DNA of 64,000 nucleotides from Pedobacter ginsengisoli. GTDB lineage: Bacteria > Bacteroidota > Bacteroidia > Sphingobacteriales > Sphingobacteriaceae. The position numbers and the translations under genes were made by a program. The DNA lies in contig NZ_JASSYX010000001.1 of the NCBI RefSeq assembly GCF_030244015.1, forward strand, positions 1-64,000, read 5' to 3'. Positions 8,501 to 17,131 of this stretch are shown here, piece by piece. Within the stretch, counting starts at the first letter, position 1. Each line of letters begins with the position of its first letter. The notes beneath the pieces are model-generated. The model saw nothing but the letters and a program-made list of their open reading frames with translations. It did no database searches and had not been told where the DNA came from.

Positions 8501-9981
8501 ACCAGTTGAACGTTTTTGTCATTTATTTTTAAACTTCCATCGAAATATTTTTTGTTAAAAGTTCCATCAATTTTTACATTTCGATACCTGTAATTGTTGA
8601 AGTCAATATAGTCAATGTCACCATCGAGTTCTTCAGTGAGGTGTTTAACTTCTGTGCCCCTTCCTTTTACGAATAAAGAAGCAGAAATTCGACCCAGGGT
8701 TTTTTCATTTAGCAATGTTCCCAGATTAAAGTCGTATGTTTTAATATTGCCTGTATAGGAAGGAATCCCCTCCTTGTCGATTCGCATATTTACATCAGAA
8801 ACAACCCGGCCCAATTTGGTTTTAAATTCTCCATAAGCGATAAAATCATTCTGAAATCCTGTAAATGACCCCTTGAAATTGATGTTGCCAAATTTGGAGA
8901 TTATAATGGGTATTGCCCCAGTTCTTTTTCCCTTAATGTTGCCTACAATATCATCTAAATCAGTTTTATTTGTGCCTGCCATCTCTATTTTCAGATCCAC
9001 AAACGTTTCTTTAAGATTGGGCAGCCCTTTCAAAGAAAAATCTCCCTTTATGTAGGTCGCCTTTCCAGCCTTTACCAATAGTTTTTTAGCTTTGAGATTA
9101 TTAACTAAACCTGACATTTGTCCGTCAATTTCGACATCCAGGTTTATGTTGTTGAGTTCAGGAGCAAAAAATGCTACATCTCTTGATGCGAGAAAGCTAT
9201 TTTTGAAATTTGCTTTCATCCGGATCTTGTTTACATAATTACTAAAGTCTTTAAATTTATCGAAACGCATTCTGAAATAATCTGATAGTCTGCTTTTATT
9301 AGTCACCAGCATTAACCTTTCCAGTTCAATACTATTAGTATCAATAGTTGCAAAAGCCGTTAAATTCTTTAAGTAAAATCCACTTTTTTCTTTAAAGGTT
9401 AAATTCTTTATGTCAGCCTGAAAGATATGATCAGCGGTATTTAACTTCTCAAAAATTCCGTTGAAATTGGTAAGATGTACATCATCAAAATTTACACCTT
9501 TGATAATGGTATCCACTCTCAGGTTCTTGTACCTGAAGTCGAAACTGTTGAGAATCACTCTATCAAAAGATATTTTATATGGCTTTTTCTTTTTCTTTAT
9601 GGGTGTTGTACCTGAGTCGAAATAATTAATTATAAAATCAAGGTTTGTTGATCTATCCTTGTACGATTTCAGATAAAATGTACCTTTATTGATCTGAACG
9701 GTATTGATGTCTATTACTCTCTGTTTAACGGAGAGACGATTTATGTCTACCAGAAATTCAGGTGTATTTAGCAATGTGTCTTTTTGCAGATCAAGAACGA
9801 GCAGATTTTCGATTACGATTGATTTAAACGGTTTTATGTAAATGCCGGTTAAAGAAATTGTGGTGTTAAGCTCCTTTGACAAATAATTAGCGGTCTTCTT
9901 TGCGACGAAAGTCTGTACCGTTTTAAACTGAAGAGAAAACAAAATGACAGCAAACAGTAATAATACCGATGCAAGGGCCAA
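5536..9981 (-). CDS. TamB-like translocation/assembly module protein (DUF490)
   Basis: A very large envelope protein of at least 1481 residues. It has one N-terminal membrane anchor, a long repetitive beta-rich body typical of the AsmA/TamB bridge-like proteins, and a C-terminal TamB/DUF490 domain (about 1100-1410). The tail is lysine-rich. In Proteobacteria TamB links inner and outer membranes and moves phospholipid or assists outer-membrane protein assembly; that role here is by family. The TTG at 9981 cuts off the basic n-region. The frame stays open upstream and encodes KKLLKILLL preceded by ATT at 10008, which matches the family N-terminus much better, so a non-ATG start (ATT or similar) is likely. 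It diverges from tsaD with under 55 bp between starts. Confidence 0.88.
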   Translation of the reverse strand: MALASVLLLFAVILFSLQFKTVQTFVAKKTANYLSKELNTTISLTGIYIKPFKSIVIENLLVLDLQKDTLLNTPEFLVDINRLSVKQRVIDINTVQINKGTFYLKSYKDRSTNLDFIINYFDSGTTPIKKKKKPYKISFDRVILNSFDFRYKNLRVDTIIKGVNFDDVHLTNFNGIFEKLNTADHIFQADIKNLTFKEKSGFYLKNLTAFATIDTNSIELERLMLVTNKSRLSDYFRMRFDKFKDFSNYVNKIRMKANFKNSFLASRDVAFFAPELNNINLDVEIDGQMSGLVNNLKAKKLLVKAGKATYIKGDFSLKGLPNLKETFVDLKIEMAGTNKTDLDDIVGNIKGKRTGAIPIIISKFGNINFKGSFTGFQNDFIAYGEFKTKLGRVVSDVNMRIDKEGIPSYTGNIKTYDFNLGTLLNEKTLGRISASLFVKGRGTEVKHLTEELDGDIDYIDFNNYRYRNVKIDGTFNKKYFDGSLKINDKNVQLVFDGGVNLNPKLPVFNFDATITNAKLKALKIYKDSLMIDAKFKTNFSGTNLNNIQGDLLIQQVRLDNVKGIYNIDSVKLEASGIGKGRSLMINSDVLEASIKGQYDLNTIPSYYKALARKYIPSLKTDIKPYGDQIFQFNLKIKRFEPIAQLLAPGLEINDQAVFSGDFDSQHNVATINGFVKKLKYKGITINNIIVDENASTNQLQAIITSDRVDLNDSLYIKNVNISNILRNDSLALNLKLANSDDANQLDLNGLVEFANDTSARVSILPSILKINNEDWKIQEKVSIRFQDGKTNINNFDLSNGNQLLTINGIVSGDAGDLLQVGFKNFDLKSINPFVKTLGVQLSGNVNGETKLYNILKSPRISDNLKIDSLAFNKTYIGDLTDTSSYDKMNNIANVFTNIVTTDKETLRVLGNLDLDKKEIDLNIKLDESELAVLGPFVKKLVSDLKGHISADLSVKGPFEKPSINGEISFDKGTMTINYLRTTYTLNDEVVVDNSVIRLSDLKLLDADNNEAIANGSVDLNDINTPILNVTVNAKNFMALNTTEKDNSMYFGKAYGTGTFKFKGPTNKMFIDIDAKTEKGTIFNLPLNSSEMVSSKDFITFVSKDTTKVVKKQTSFDGLTMNLRLSVDPNSTANIFTTLGNLSGKGNSKNLELNINSLGDFEMSGDYIIESGSFDFTAQEIINKKFSIRQGGTIRWTGNPTTAQINLKAIYAVRASLADLYIAANRDAGTDRASSRVLTEVEMGLSGLLLKPDIKLDIFFPSDPSIKEEMQSYFNDDNNRNLQALSLIIRRSFAPGTGKEDLGKQLTSGVASTATELLFNQFNNVLSSLNLDFVDINIRSLSEANASFRFFNNRVILNAGIVDKASTSDLSPIGFTSNNVGGEVELLTLIKKDGTLVGKLANKPQTQQYKFANINNQNNNVTSLGLIYTQQFDSFQEFLQRITGQYKKVEKKKADAKKPTRAASKNSINKEAVIIDKKNRKK

Positions 9982-10007
9982 AAGCAGTATTTTTAATAGT
10001 TTTTTAA

Positions 10008-10015
10008 TAATTTTG
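10008..10015 (+). promoter_or_regulatory. -7 element TAATTTTG for tsaD
   Basis: Perfect TAnnTTTG match 19 bp before the GTG start of tsaD. It overlaps the probable true start of the divergent TamB-like gene. Confidence 0.5.
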
Positions 10016-10034
10016 TAGCTTAATAATAATAAAC

Positions 10035-11036
10035 GTGTCGGTAATACTTGCTATAGAATCTTCTTGCGATGAAACATCAGTTGCTATTTGTAACAACGGC
10101 AAAATTACAGCCAATGTTATTGCAAACCAAACAATTCATCAAAATTATGGTGGCGTTATACCCGAACTGGCGTCCCGGGTGCACCAGCAGAATATTGTTC
10201 CTGTCATACATCAGGCTTTACTCAATGCTAAAGTTAACAAAAATGAGCTAAATGCTGTCGCATTTACCCAGGGGCCTGGCCTGCTTGGTTCTTTACTTGT
10301 AGGAGTGTCGTTTGCAAAATCGTTTGCCCTTGCTCTTGATCTGCCTTTAATTTCGGTAAATCACATGCATGCGCATATTTTGGCTCATTTTATCGATGAT
10401 CCTAAACCTGAGTTTCCATTTCTTTGCCTAACGGTTTCAGGAGGTCATACTCAGATTGTACTTGTCAAAGACTATTTTGATATGGAAATTATAGGTGAGA
10501 CATTAGATGATGCAGCCGGGGAGGCGTTTGATAAAACTGCGAAGTTACTCAAGCTGCCGTATCCAGGCGGACCATTAATTGACAAGCATGCAAAGGACGG
10601 TGATCCTTTGATGTTTAAATTTGGAGAGCCTCAGATCAGGGATCTGAATTACAGCTTTAGTGGTTTTAAAACTTCCGTTTTATATTTTATTAGAGATAGA
10701 GAGAAAGAGAATCCAAATTTTATTGCCGAAAATTTAAATGACATATGTGCTTCTGTACAGTACAGTATAGTTTTCATACTGCTAAACAAGCTTAAGAAAG
10801 CTGCAAAACAGCTAGGAATTAAAGAAATCGCTATTGCAGGAGGAGTCTCAGCCAATAGCGGATTGAGAACTGGATTAAGGGATCTTGCTAATGAACACAA
10901 TTGGAATGTATACATTCCAGCGTTTGAATATTGTACAGACAACGCAGCTATGATTGCTATGGCTGCACATTATAAGTATATAAATAAGGAATTTGTAGGG
11001 CAGGGCATTGCGCCTTTGTCAAGAATGGAGTTTTAA
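10035..11036 (+). CDS. tsaD: tRNA N6-threonylcarbamoyladenosine transferase subunit TsaD
   Basis: Transfers the threonylcarbamoyl group to A37 of ANN-decoding tRNAs, together with TsaB and TsaE. The N-terminal ASKHA fold begins ILAIESSCDETS. Metal-binding His110 and His114 lie in NHMHAH. The nucleotide-binding motifs SGGHTQIVL and IAGGVSANSGLR are present, as is the late DNAAMIA motif. The length of 333 is normal. The start is GTG at 10035; the next in-frame ATG would remove the catalytic fold. A small membrane-protein gene follows after 4 bp. Confidence 0.97.
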   Translation: MSVILAIESSCDETSVAICNNGKITANVIANQTIHQNYGGVIPELASRVHQQNIVPVIHQALLNAKVNKNELNAVAFTQGPGLLGSLLVGVSFAKSFALALDLPLISVNHMHAHILAHFIDDPKPEFPFLCLTVSGGHTQIVLVKDYFDMEIIGETLDDAAGEAFDKTAKLLKLPYPGGPLIDKHAKDGDPLMFKFGEPQIRDLNYSFSGFKTSVLYFIRDREKENPNFIAENLNDICASVQYSIVFILLNKLKKAAKQLGIKEIAIAGGVSANSGLRTGLRDLANEHNWNVYIPAFEYCTDNAAMIAMAAHYKYINKEFVGQGIAPLSRMEF

Positions 11037-11040
11037 ACAG

Positions 11041-11268
11041 ATGAATATGAGTACAGTGAGTTTGATATTTTTTGGGTTAATGCTTACGCCGTTAATTGCA
11101 TTTTTATTTTGGCTGATAAAAAAGGACAAGAAGAGAAATTACATTGGGCTTTTGGTCCTGATTCTTATGGCAATTTTAGCTATAGTCACCATTGTGAAAT
11201 TCGATTCCAAATTCATGGAATCCAGAAATGGATTAACTGATAAGAGTCAGTCACCTAGTTATAAATAG
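11041..11268 (+). CDS. Small two-TM membrane protein, unrecognised
   Basis: 75 residues. Hydrophobic segments at about 4-21 and 31-47 flank a lysine-rich KKDKKRN loop, and the polar C-terminus ends in SPSYK. No family is recognised. It starts 4 bp after the tsaD stop, so it is probably co-transcribed. The ATG at 11041 is preferred to an upstream in-frame start inside tsaD. Its stop codon lies inside the long terminator stem. Confidence 0.65.
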   Translation: MNMSTVSLIFFGLMLTPLIAFLFWLIKKDKKRNYIGLLVLILMAILAIVTIVKFDSKFMESRNGLTDKSQSPSYK

Positions 11269-11313
11269 TCGTTAAAAAAGCAACACTTTTGTGTTGCTTT
11301 TTTAACGACTATT
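11264..11313. terminator. Long perfect-stem bidirectional terminator between the tsaD operon and recA
   Basis: Two 23-nt arms are perfectly complementary around a TTTT loop. The core AAAAAAGCAACAC/GTGTTGCTTTTTT supplies T-tracts for both directions. The left arm contains the stop codon of the small membrane protein; the right arm ends 1 bp from the recA stop. Confidence 0.9.
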
Positions 11314-11314
11314 A

Positions 11315-12328
11315 TTAAAGTTTTTCTTCTAATTTTTCACCTGTTACCTCTGATCTGATCTTAGCCTCTATTTCCTCCGATAATTCAGGGTTATCCATTA
11401 GCAATTGTTTTACTGCATCTCTTCCCTGGCCGAGTTTAGTGTCGCCGTAAGAGAACCAGGAGCCCGCTTTTTTGATAATGTTAAAATCAACACCAAGATC
11501 AATGATCTCACCGGTTTTAGAAATTCCTTCTCCAAACATGATGTCAAATTCTGCAAGACGGAAAGGAGGGGCAACCTTATTTTTGACTATTTTTACTTTT
11601 ACCCTGTTTCCGGATACCTCATCGGAATCTTTGATTTGAGAGGTTCTGCGTATATCCAGGCGGACTGAAGCGTAAAATTTCAATGCGTTACCACCTGTAG
11701 TAGTCTCTGGATTCCCGAACATGACACCAATCTTTTCCCTTAGCTGATTGATAAAAATACAGCAACAACCGGTTTTTGCAATGGTGCCCGTTAACTTACG
11801 TAATGCCTGGGACATTAGGCGTGCGTGCAGTCCCATTTTAGAATCACCCATTTCACCTTCAATTTCAGCTTTAGGAACCAAAGCTGCAACTGAGTCAATT
11901 ACAATTACATCAATTGCTCCTGACCTGATCAGGTTATCAGCGATTTCCAATGCCTGCTCTCCATTGTCAGGCTGAGAAATTAATAAATTATCTACATCAA
12001 CACCAAGCTTTTTTGCATACCCTTTATCAAAAGCATGTTCGGCATCGATTATAGCGGCGATACCGCCTTTTTTTTGGGCTTCCGCAATAATGTGAGTGGC
12101 CAGTGTAGTTTTACCCGAAGATTCCGGCCCGTAGATCTCAATGATCCTTCCTTTTGGCACACCGCCAATTCCCAAAGCAATATCTAAACTGATCGAACCG
12201 GTGGAAATAGATTCAATAGGCTCTACAGCGTTGTCTCCAAGTTTCATCACGGCGCCTTTGCCGTATGATTTTTCTAACTTATCCAGTGTAAGTTGTAATG
12301 CTTTTAATTTGTCTGCACTTGCGCTCAT
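11315..12328 (-). CDS. recA: Recombinase A
   Basis: ATP-dependent strand-exchange protein for homologous recombination. Walker A GPESSGKT is at 67-74. Further motifs seen are DAEHAFD, the Walker B region [17 protein letters not shown], loop L2 [28 protein letters not shown], and the C-terminal domain. 337 residues, as usual in the phylum. ATG start. It has its own TTG-N21-TATATTTG promoter. No LexA-type box was recognised, so damage control cannot be judged from sequence. Confidence 0.99.
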   Translation of the reverse strand: MSASADKLKALQLTLDKLEKSYGKGAVMKLGDNAVEPIESISTGSISLDIALGIGGVPKGRIIEIYGPESSGKTTLATHIIAEAQKKGGIAAIIDAEHAFDKGYAKKLGVDVDNLLISQPDNGEQALEIADNLIRSGAIDVIVIDSVAALVPKAEIEGEMGDSKMGLHARLMSQALRKLTGTIAKTGCCCIFINQLREKIGVMFGNPETTTGGNALKFYASVRLDIRRTSQIKDSDEVSGNRVKVKIVKNKVAPPFRLAEFDIMFGEGISKTGEIIDLGVDFNIIKKAGSWFSYGDTKLGQGRDAVKQLLMDNPELSEEIEAKIRSEVTGEKLEEKL

Positions 12329-12387
12329 ATTGTTATGCTTATTGAGATAAGTATTTTAAGTTGCTGTATTTTTACTAATTATGTTAG

Positions 12388-12419
12388 CAAATATAAATAT
12401 TATTAATTTGAAATAACAA
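12388..12419 (-). promoter_or_regulatory. recA promoter (TTG-N21-TATATTTG)
   Basis: On the minus strand, TTG at 12419-12417, a 21-bp spacer, and TATATTTG at 12395-12388. The predicted start is near 12382, giving a leader of about 55 nt. Confidence 0.6.
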
Positions 12420-12426
12420 ATAAGAT

Positions 12427-13110
12427 TCAATTTTTTTTTAATCCCAAACCTATTTCACTAAATATTTTAGTTATTTTCTCATTTTTTTGAAAATATTTAC
12501 AAATATGTGTAATCTCGCAAATGCTGCATTTTGGCGATCTGGCTACACAAACGTATCTGCCATGCAAGATCAACCAGTGATGGGCGATATGAATGGTATG
12601 CTCAGGTAGATTCTTTACCAGTTCTTTCTCCACGGCAAGCGGAGTTTTTCCTGTTGTTAACCCTATTCTGTTTGCCACTCTAAAAACATGTGTATCGACA
12701 GCCATAGTGGGTGCACTATAAATTACAGATGCAATTACATTTGCGGTTTTTCTTCCTACACCTGGCATTTTTTGTAATTGGTCAATATCTGAAGGCACTT
12801 CACTACTGAAATCATCAACGAGCATTTTTGCCATTCCCACGAGATGCTTTGCCTTATTGTTAGGATAGCTTACACTCCTGATATAGTCAAATACAATGTC
12901 GGGCGTAGTTTCTGCCAGGCTTTCAGGAGTTGGAAAACGCTGAAAAAGAGCAGGAGTAACCTGATTTATGCGTTTATCTGTGCACTGGGCCGACAAGATC
13001 ACCGCCACAAGTAACTGAAAAGGGTTATTGTAGTTTAATTCTGTTTCTGCATTGGGTTGTTTTGCGGAAAAATGAGAGACAAAGTGTCTATACCTTTCTT
13101 TCTTGAGCAT
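12427..13110 (-). CDS. nth: Endonuclease III (base-excision DNA glycosylase/AP lyase)
   Basis: Removes oxidised pyrimidines and cleaves AP sites. The helix-hairpin-helix motif LQKMPGVGRKTANVI carries the catalytic Lys, and the catalytic Asp is in VDTHVFR. A [4Fe-4S] loop C-x6-C-x2-C-x5-C (CVARSPKCSICEITHIC) lies near the C-terminus. The chosen ATG at 13110 gives 227 residues; an upstream in-frame ATG at 13131 adds seven residues but lies upstream of a -7-like element. A C-terminal extension of about 20 residues follows the cluster. Confidence 0.96.
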   Translation of the reverse strand: MLKKERYRHFVSHFSAKQPNAETELNYNNPFQLLVAVILSAQCTDKRINQVTPALFQRFPTPESLAETTPDIVFDYIRSVSYPNNKAKHLVGMAKMLVDDFSSEVPSDIDQLQKMPGVGRKTANVIASVIYSAPTMAVDTHVFRVANRIGLTTGKTPLAVEKELVKNLPEHTIHIAHHWLILHGRYVCVARSPKCSICEITHICKYFQKNEKITKIFSEIGLGLKKN

Positions 13111-13113
13111 AGA

Positions 13114-13121
13114 CAAACATA
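13114..13121 (-). promoter_or_regulatory. -7 element TATGTTTG abutting the nth start
   Basis: Perfect TAnnTTTG match on the minus strand ending 3 bp before the ATG at 13110. It would give an essentially leaderless nth message. No good -33 box: that position falls within the upstream terminator. Confidence 0.35.
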
Positions 13122-13142
13122 GATAAAACATTAGAAATAAAA

Positions 13143-13167
13143 AAAGCCGCCAAATTTTGGCGGCTTT
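13143..13167 (-). terminator. Intrinsic terminator after the small sigma-linked gene
   Basis: On the minus strand the stem AAAGCCGCCAA/TTGGCGGCTTT is followed by a T-run, directly downstream of the 62-residue gene and upstream of nth. Confidence 0.85.
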
Positions 13168-13181
13168 AGATCGTTATTAAA

Positions 13182-13370
13182 TTACTTAGCTCTGGAGTAT
13201 GCCAGAATTTTTGATACAGTCTCGTCAGAAGGATTTCTGCTCAAACCGTCTAATTGTGTTTTAATGTTTTCGTAAAACACAATATCGTGTGCTTCTAAAT
13301 CTTCAACAAGCATTTCCTGTTGTTTGGATTGTTCGTAATTTAATTTGTTAACTGAAGTAGAGGTTTCCAT
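13182..13370 (-). CDS. Small acidic protein downstream of an ECF sigma factor, unrecognised
   Basis: 62 residues (METSTSVNKLNYEQSKQQEM onward), soluble, mildly acidic and predicted helical, with no cysteines or membrane segment. It lies about 100 bp downstream of the sigma-factor gene on the same strand and is closed by a strong terminator. The position suggests a linked partner or regulator, but it lacks the transmembrane segment and zinc motif of typical anti-sigma factors. The first ATG of the ATG-ATG pair (13373) is an equally possible start. Confidence 0.6.
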   Translation of the reverse strand: METSTSVNKLNYEQSKQQEMLVEDLEAHDIVFYENIKTQLDGLSRNPSDETVSKILAYSRAK

Positions 13371-13472
13371 CATAAGCAATATACATATATTAGTTATTAC
13401 TAATAAACGCTATTGTTATTAATTTATTTTAACCGTAACAACAATTATTATAATTTATTTTTTGCCTTCAAA

Positions 13473-14048
13473 TTACGAGATCTCTTTTACTTTCATCATC
13501 TTTCTGAGGTTGCTTAAAGCATACCTCATACGCCCCAATGCGGTATTTATACTTACCTCGGTCAGGTCAGCGATTTCTTTAAAGCTTAAATCTGCATAAT
13601 GCCTCATAATCAGAACCTCTTTTTGGTCATCGGGCAGCAATTGGATCATCGCCCTCAGATCTGTATGTGTCTGTTCTCTTAGCATCCTATCCTCAGCACT
13701 CTCTTCATAGAACTGGAGCATATTAAATACATCTGTGCCGTCAGCACTTGTTATAACGGGGGCACGTTTCTCACGTCTGAAGTAGTCTATTACCAAATTG
13801 TGCGCAATCCGCATCACCCAGGGTAAAAACTTCCCCTCCTCATTGTATCGCCCTGATCTAAGTGTATTTATTACCTTAATAAATGCATCCTGAAATATAT
13901 CTTCTGCCAAATACTGGTCTTTTACCAGCAGATAGATAGAAGTATAAATTTTTGACTTGTGTCTTCTCAGCAACTCCTCCAAAACAGATTCATCACCTGT
14001 GAGGTATAACTTTATCAAGTCCTGGTCACTATATTGTTGTAATTTCAT
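13473..14048 (-). CDS. RNA polymerase ECF-type sigma factor
   Basis: 191 residues. Region 2 (~25-95) includes the -10-recognition helix LAEDIFQDAFIKVINTL and the conserved KFLPWVMRIAHNLVIDYFRR. A linker contains an acidic stretch. Region 4 (~130-185) carries the helix-turn-helix LSFKEIADLTEVSINTALGR. The hydrophobic N-terminus typical of extended ECF groups is absent. It has no adjacent FecR-type anti-sigma gene, unlike the SusC-linked ECFs of this phylum; the only partner is the small acidic gene downstream. The target regulon is unknown. Confidence 0.93.
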   Translation of the reverse strand: MKLQQYSDQDLIKLYLTGDESVLEELLRRHKSKIYTSIYLLVKDQYLAEDIFQDAFIKVINTLRSGRYNEEGKFLPWVMRIAHNLVIDYFRREKRAPVITSADGTDVFNMLQFYEESAEDRMLREQTHTDLRAMIQLLPDDQKEVLIMRHYADLSFKEIADLTEVSINTALGRMRYALSNLRKMMKVKEIS

Positions 14049-14286
14049 AGGAGTATCCTTACTAAATCCCTTGCTTTTTGCTATAAAAAATACTTAGTAG
14101 AGGTTTGTTTCGATATGATTTCTCCTATTAGGTTTTAAGAATGCGGTTTGTTAATGTTTAGTTATTATTTCAAAAGAAGCATTTTTTTATTACAATCCAA
14201 TATAAAAAGTGTTAAAAAATTATAAAAGTGGTTTCAATGCCTTATTTTGCACTCCGCCAAAAAATCATAAATTGTCTTTTTTAGGG

Positions 14287-14294
14287 TATATTTG
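14287..14294 (+). promoter_or_regulatory. -7 element TATATTTG for uvrA
   Basis: Perfect TAnnTTTG match 12 bp before the ATG at 14307. It makes the upstream in-frame TTG (14292), which lies inside the element, an unlikely start. Confidence 0.5.
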
Positions 14295-14306
14295 CAATCT
14301 TTTACC

Positions 14307-17114
14307 ATGAAATCAATGAATAAAGAATTAGACAAAAATCCGCATAAACATATAATCATAAAGGGTGCCAGAGTTCATAATCTTAAAAATATAGATGTAG
14401 CAATCCCAAAAAATAAGCTGGTTGTCATTACGGGGATGTCAGGATCCGGTAAATCTTCCCTGGCTTTTGATACTTTGTACGCTGAAGGGCAGCGCAGATA
14501 TGTAGAAAGTTTATCTTCATATGCGAGGCAGTTTATGGGCCGTATGAATAAACCTGAAGTTGACTATATTAAAGGTATTGCACCGGCAATAGCAATAGAA
14601 CAAAAGGTCATTACTTCAAATCCACGTTCTACGGTAGGGACTTCGACTGAGATCTATGACTACCTTAAACTTCTGTTTTCGAGAATAGGAGAGACATATT
14701 CACCGGTATCCGGAAAGATTGTGAAGAAAGATACAGTAACCACTGTTGTAGATTTCATTTCCGGTATGGAAAAAGAAAGTACAGTGACTATATTTTGTCC
14801 CCTGTTTCCCCACAACAACCGATCGATTAAGGAAGAACTAGCTGTATTGCTTCAAAAGGGGTTTTTAAGGGTATCTTTGAATAATAAGGTTCAAAAGATC
14901 GAAGGCATTCTGGAAGACGGGTCTTTTAGAGACTTTGAACTTGCCGATGAACATACAGTCAGGATTCTTATCGACCGTGTCGTTGTTAACACAGATGATG
15001 AAACACTGAGCCGTATTGCTGACTCCGTGCAAACTGCTTTTTTTGAGGGCAAAGGAGACTGCTATGTAGAGCATGAAGGCAGTACCACACATTTTTGCGA
15101 TCGGTTTGAGCTCGATGAAATGCGTTTTGAGCAGCCCACGCCTAATTTTTTCAGTTTTAATAACCCATATGGAGCCTGCAAAAGATGTGAAGGTTATGGA
15201 AATGTAATCGGAATTGATGAAGATCTGGTCATACCAGATAAAAGTAAAAGTGTGTTTGATAATGCCATAGCTCCGTGGCGCGGTGAGAAAATGCGCGAAT
15301 GGTTAAACCGTCTGGTCAAAAACGCTTCAAAATTTAACTTTCCGATACACCGTCCTTACAACGAGCTTACAGAAAAGGAACAGCGATTGATCTGGACGGG
15401 CAATCAGTACTTTGCCGGACTTGATGCATTCTTTAAGGACCTGGAAGAACAGACCTATAAAATTCAGTACAGGGTGATGTTGTCGCGCTACAGGGGTAAA
15501 ACATCCTGTCCCGATTGCAAGGGCTCGCGTTTACGTAAAGACGCATCTTATGTAAAGATCGGGAACAAGTCAATTATCGATATTGTACTGATGCCCTTGT
15601 CAGTCATCCTGGATTTTTTTGAAAACCTCAACCTTTCCGCCACTGCAGAAAAAATAGCCAAACGCCTGCTTGCCGAGATCAGCAACCGCGTGTTGTACTT
15701 GAACAATGTCGGCCTGGGTTACCTCACACTCAACAGACTCTCAAATACCCTGTCGGGAGGAGAATCTCAGCGGATAAACCTGGCCACATCATTGGGCAGC
15801 AGCCTGGTAGGGTCCATATATGTCCTTGACGAACCCAGTATCGGTCTTCACCCGAGAGACACCAATAAACTGATAGAAGTACTGATCTCTCTCAGAAATG
15901 TGGGCAATACGGTATTGGTCGTAGAGCATGAAGAGGAAATGATGAGGGCTGCAGATTATATTATTGACATAGGGCCGGAAGCAGGCACACACGGCGGAAA
16001 CCTCGTTTTTAGCGGCACATATGAGCAGATCATTAAGGATAGCAAGAGCCTTACCGGCCGGTACCTTTCCGGTGCAGAGCAAATTGCAGTTCCTTTAAAG
16101 AGGAGAGGGTGGAAGGATCACGTACTCATCACCGGGGCAAGGGAAAATAACCTTAAAAATATTGATGTTAAGTTTCCTCTTGGTGTGTTCACTGTTGTCA
16201 GCGGCGTGTCCGGCTCCGGTAAAACCAGTTTGGTCAAAAAGATATTATACCCTGCACTTCAAAAAGCGATAGGAAACTATGCTGGTGAACAGACAGGGGC
16301 GCACAATGGAATATTTGGCAATTATGATTTGGTCAGCCAGGTAGAAATGGTTGACCAAAACCCGATAGGTCGTTCGTCCAGATCAAACCCGGTAACCTAC
16401 GTCAAAGCATGGGACGATGTAAGGGCACTATTCTCAGCGTTGCCGGCTTCTAAAGCAACAGGTTTAAAACCGGCTGCTTTTTCTTTTAACGTTGAAGGAG
16501 GGCGATGTGATGTATGTCAGGGCGAGGGAGAGGTAAAGATAGAGATGCAGTTTATGGCCGACATCTATTTGCCTTGTGAGGCGTGTGGAGGCCGGAGATT
16601 TAAACAGCAGGTCCTTGATATTACATATCAGGATAAAAATGTTGCAGATATTTTAGACCTCACAATTGACGAGGCTGTAGATTTCTTTAAAAATGAACCT
16701 AAAATACTGAACAAATTACAGCCACTGGTCGATGTTGGCCTGGGTTACGTACATTTGGGTCAGTCATCCAATACCTTATCCGGAGGAGAAGCGCAGCGCA
16801 TCAAACTTGCTTCATTTTTAATCAAAGGGAATAACGCCAACAAGACCTTTTTTATATTCGATGAACCTACAACCGGATTACATTTTCACGACATCAAAAA
16901 GCTCCTTATCGCACTAAATACACTTATTGAGCAGGGCAATACGATATTAGTGATAGAACACAATATGGACATGATCAAGTCTGCTGACTGGGTCATAGAT
17001 ATTGGCCCCGAGGGAGGGGACAAAGGCGGTAATCTTGTTTTCGAAGGAACGCCAGAGGATCTGCTCAATGCAAAATCTTCTTATACAGCCAGGTTTTTAA
17101 AAGCACATTTATAA
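14307..17114 (+). CDS. uvrA: UvrABC excinuclease subunit A
   Basis: Damage-recognition ATPase of nucleotide-excision repair, 935 residues from the ATG. The first ABC ATPase has Walker [10 protein letters not shown] and signature [11 protein letters not shown]; the second has GVSGSGKTS and [11 protein letters not shown]. Zinc-binding CxxC pairs lie in [25 protein letters not shown] and CEACGGR. A TTG 15 bp upstream lies within the -7 element and is rejected as the start. It is followed by the LysE-family gene after 17 bp. Confidence 0.97.
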   Translation: MKSMNKELDKNPHKHIIIKGARVHNLKNIDVAIPKNKLVVITGMSGSGKSSLAFDTLYAEGQRRYVESLSSYARQFMGRMNKPEVDYIKGIAPAIAIEQKVITSNPRSTVGTSTEIYDYLKLLFSRIGETYSPVSGKIVKKDTVTTVVDFISGMEKESTVTIFCPLFPHNNRSIKEELAVLLQKGFLRVSLNNKVQKIEGILEDGSFRDFELADEHTVRILIDRVVVNTDDETLSRIADSVQTAFFEGKGDCYVEHEGSTTHFCDRFELDEMRFEQPTPNFFSFNNPYGACKRCEGYGNVIGIDEDLVIPDKSKSVFDNAIAPWRGEKMREWLNRLVKNASKFNFPIHRPYNELTEKEQRLIWTGNQYFAGLDAFFKDLEEQTYKIQYRVMLSRYRGKTSCPDCKGSRLRKDASYVKIGNKSIIDIVLMPLSVILDFFENLNLSATAEKIAKRLLAEISNRVLYLNNVGLGYLTLNRLSNTLSGGESQRINLATSLGSSLVGSIYVLDEPSIGLHPRDTNKLIEVLISLRNVGNTVLVVEHEEEMMRAADYIIDIGPEAGTHGGNLVFSGTYEQIIKDSKSLTGRYLSGAEQIAVPLKRRGWKDHVLITGARENNLKNIDVKFPLGVFTVVSGVSGSGKTSLVKKILYPALQKAIGNYAGEQTGAHNGIFGNYDLVSQVEMVDQNPIGRSSRSNPVTYVKAWDDVRALFSALPASKATGLKPAAFSFNVEGGRCDVCQGEGEVKIEMQFMADIYLPCEACGGRRFKQQVLDITYQDKNVADILDLTIDEAVDFFKNEPKILNKLQPLVDVGLGYVHLGQSSNTLSGGEAQRIKLASFLIKGNNANKTFFIFDEPTTGLHFHDIKKLLIALNTLIEQGNTILVIEHNMDMIKSADWVIDIGPEGGDKGGNLVFEGTPEDLLNAKSSYTARFLKAHL

Positions 17115-17131
17115 TAATTGTATCTTAGCGC

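Noticed and set aside
14292-14306. TTG start for uvrA five codons upstream of the ATG
   Set aside because: The TTG lies inside the TATATTTG promoter element, so it would not be in the transcript.
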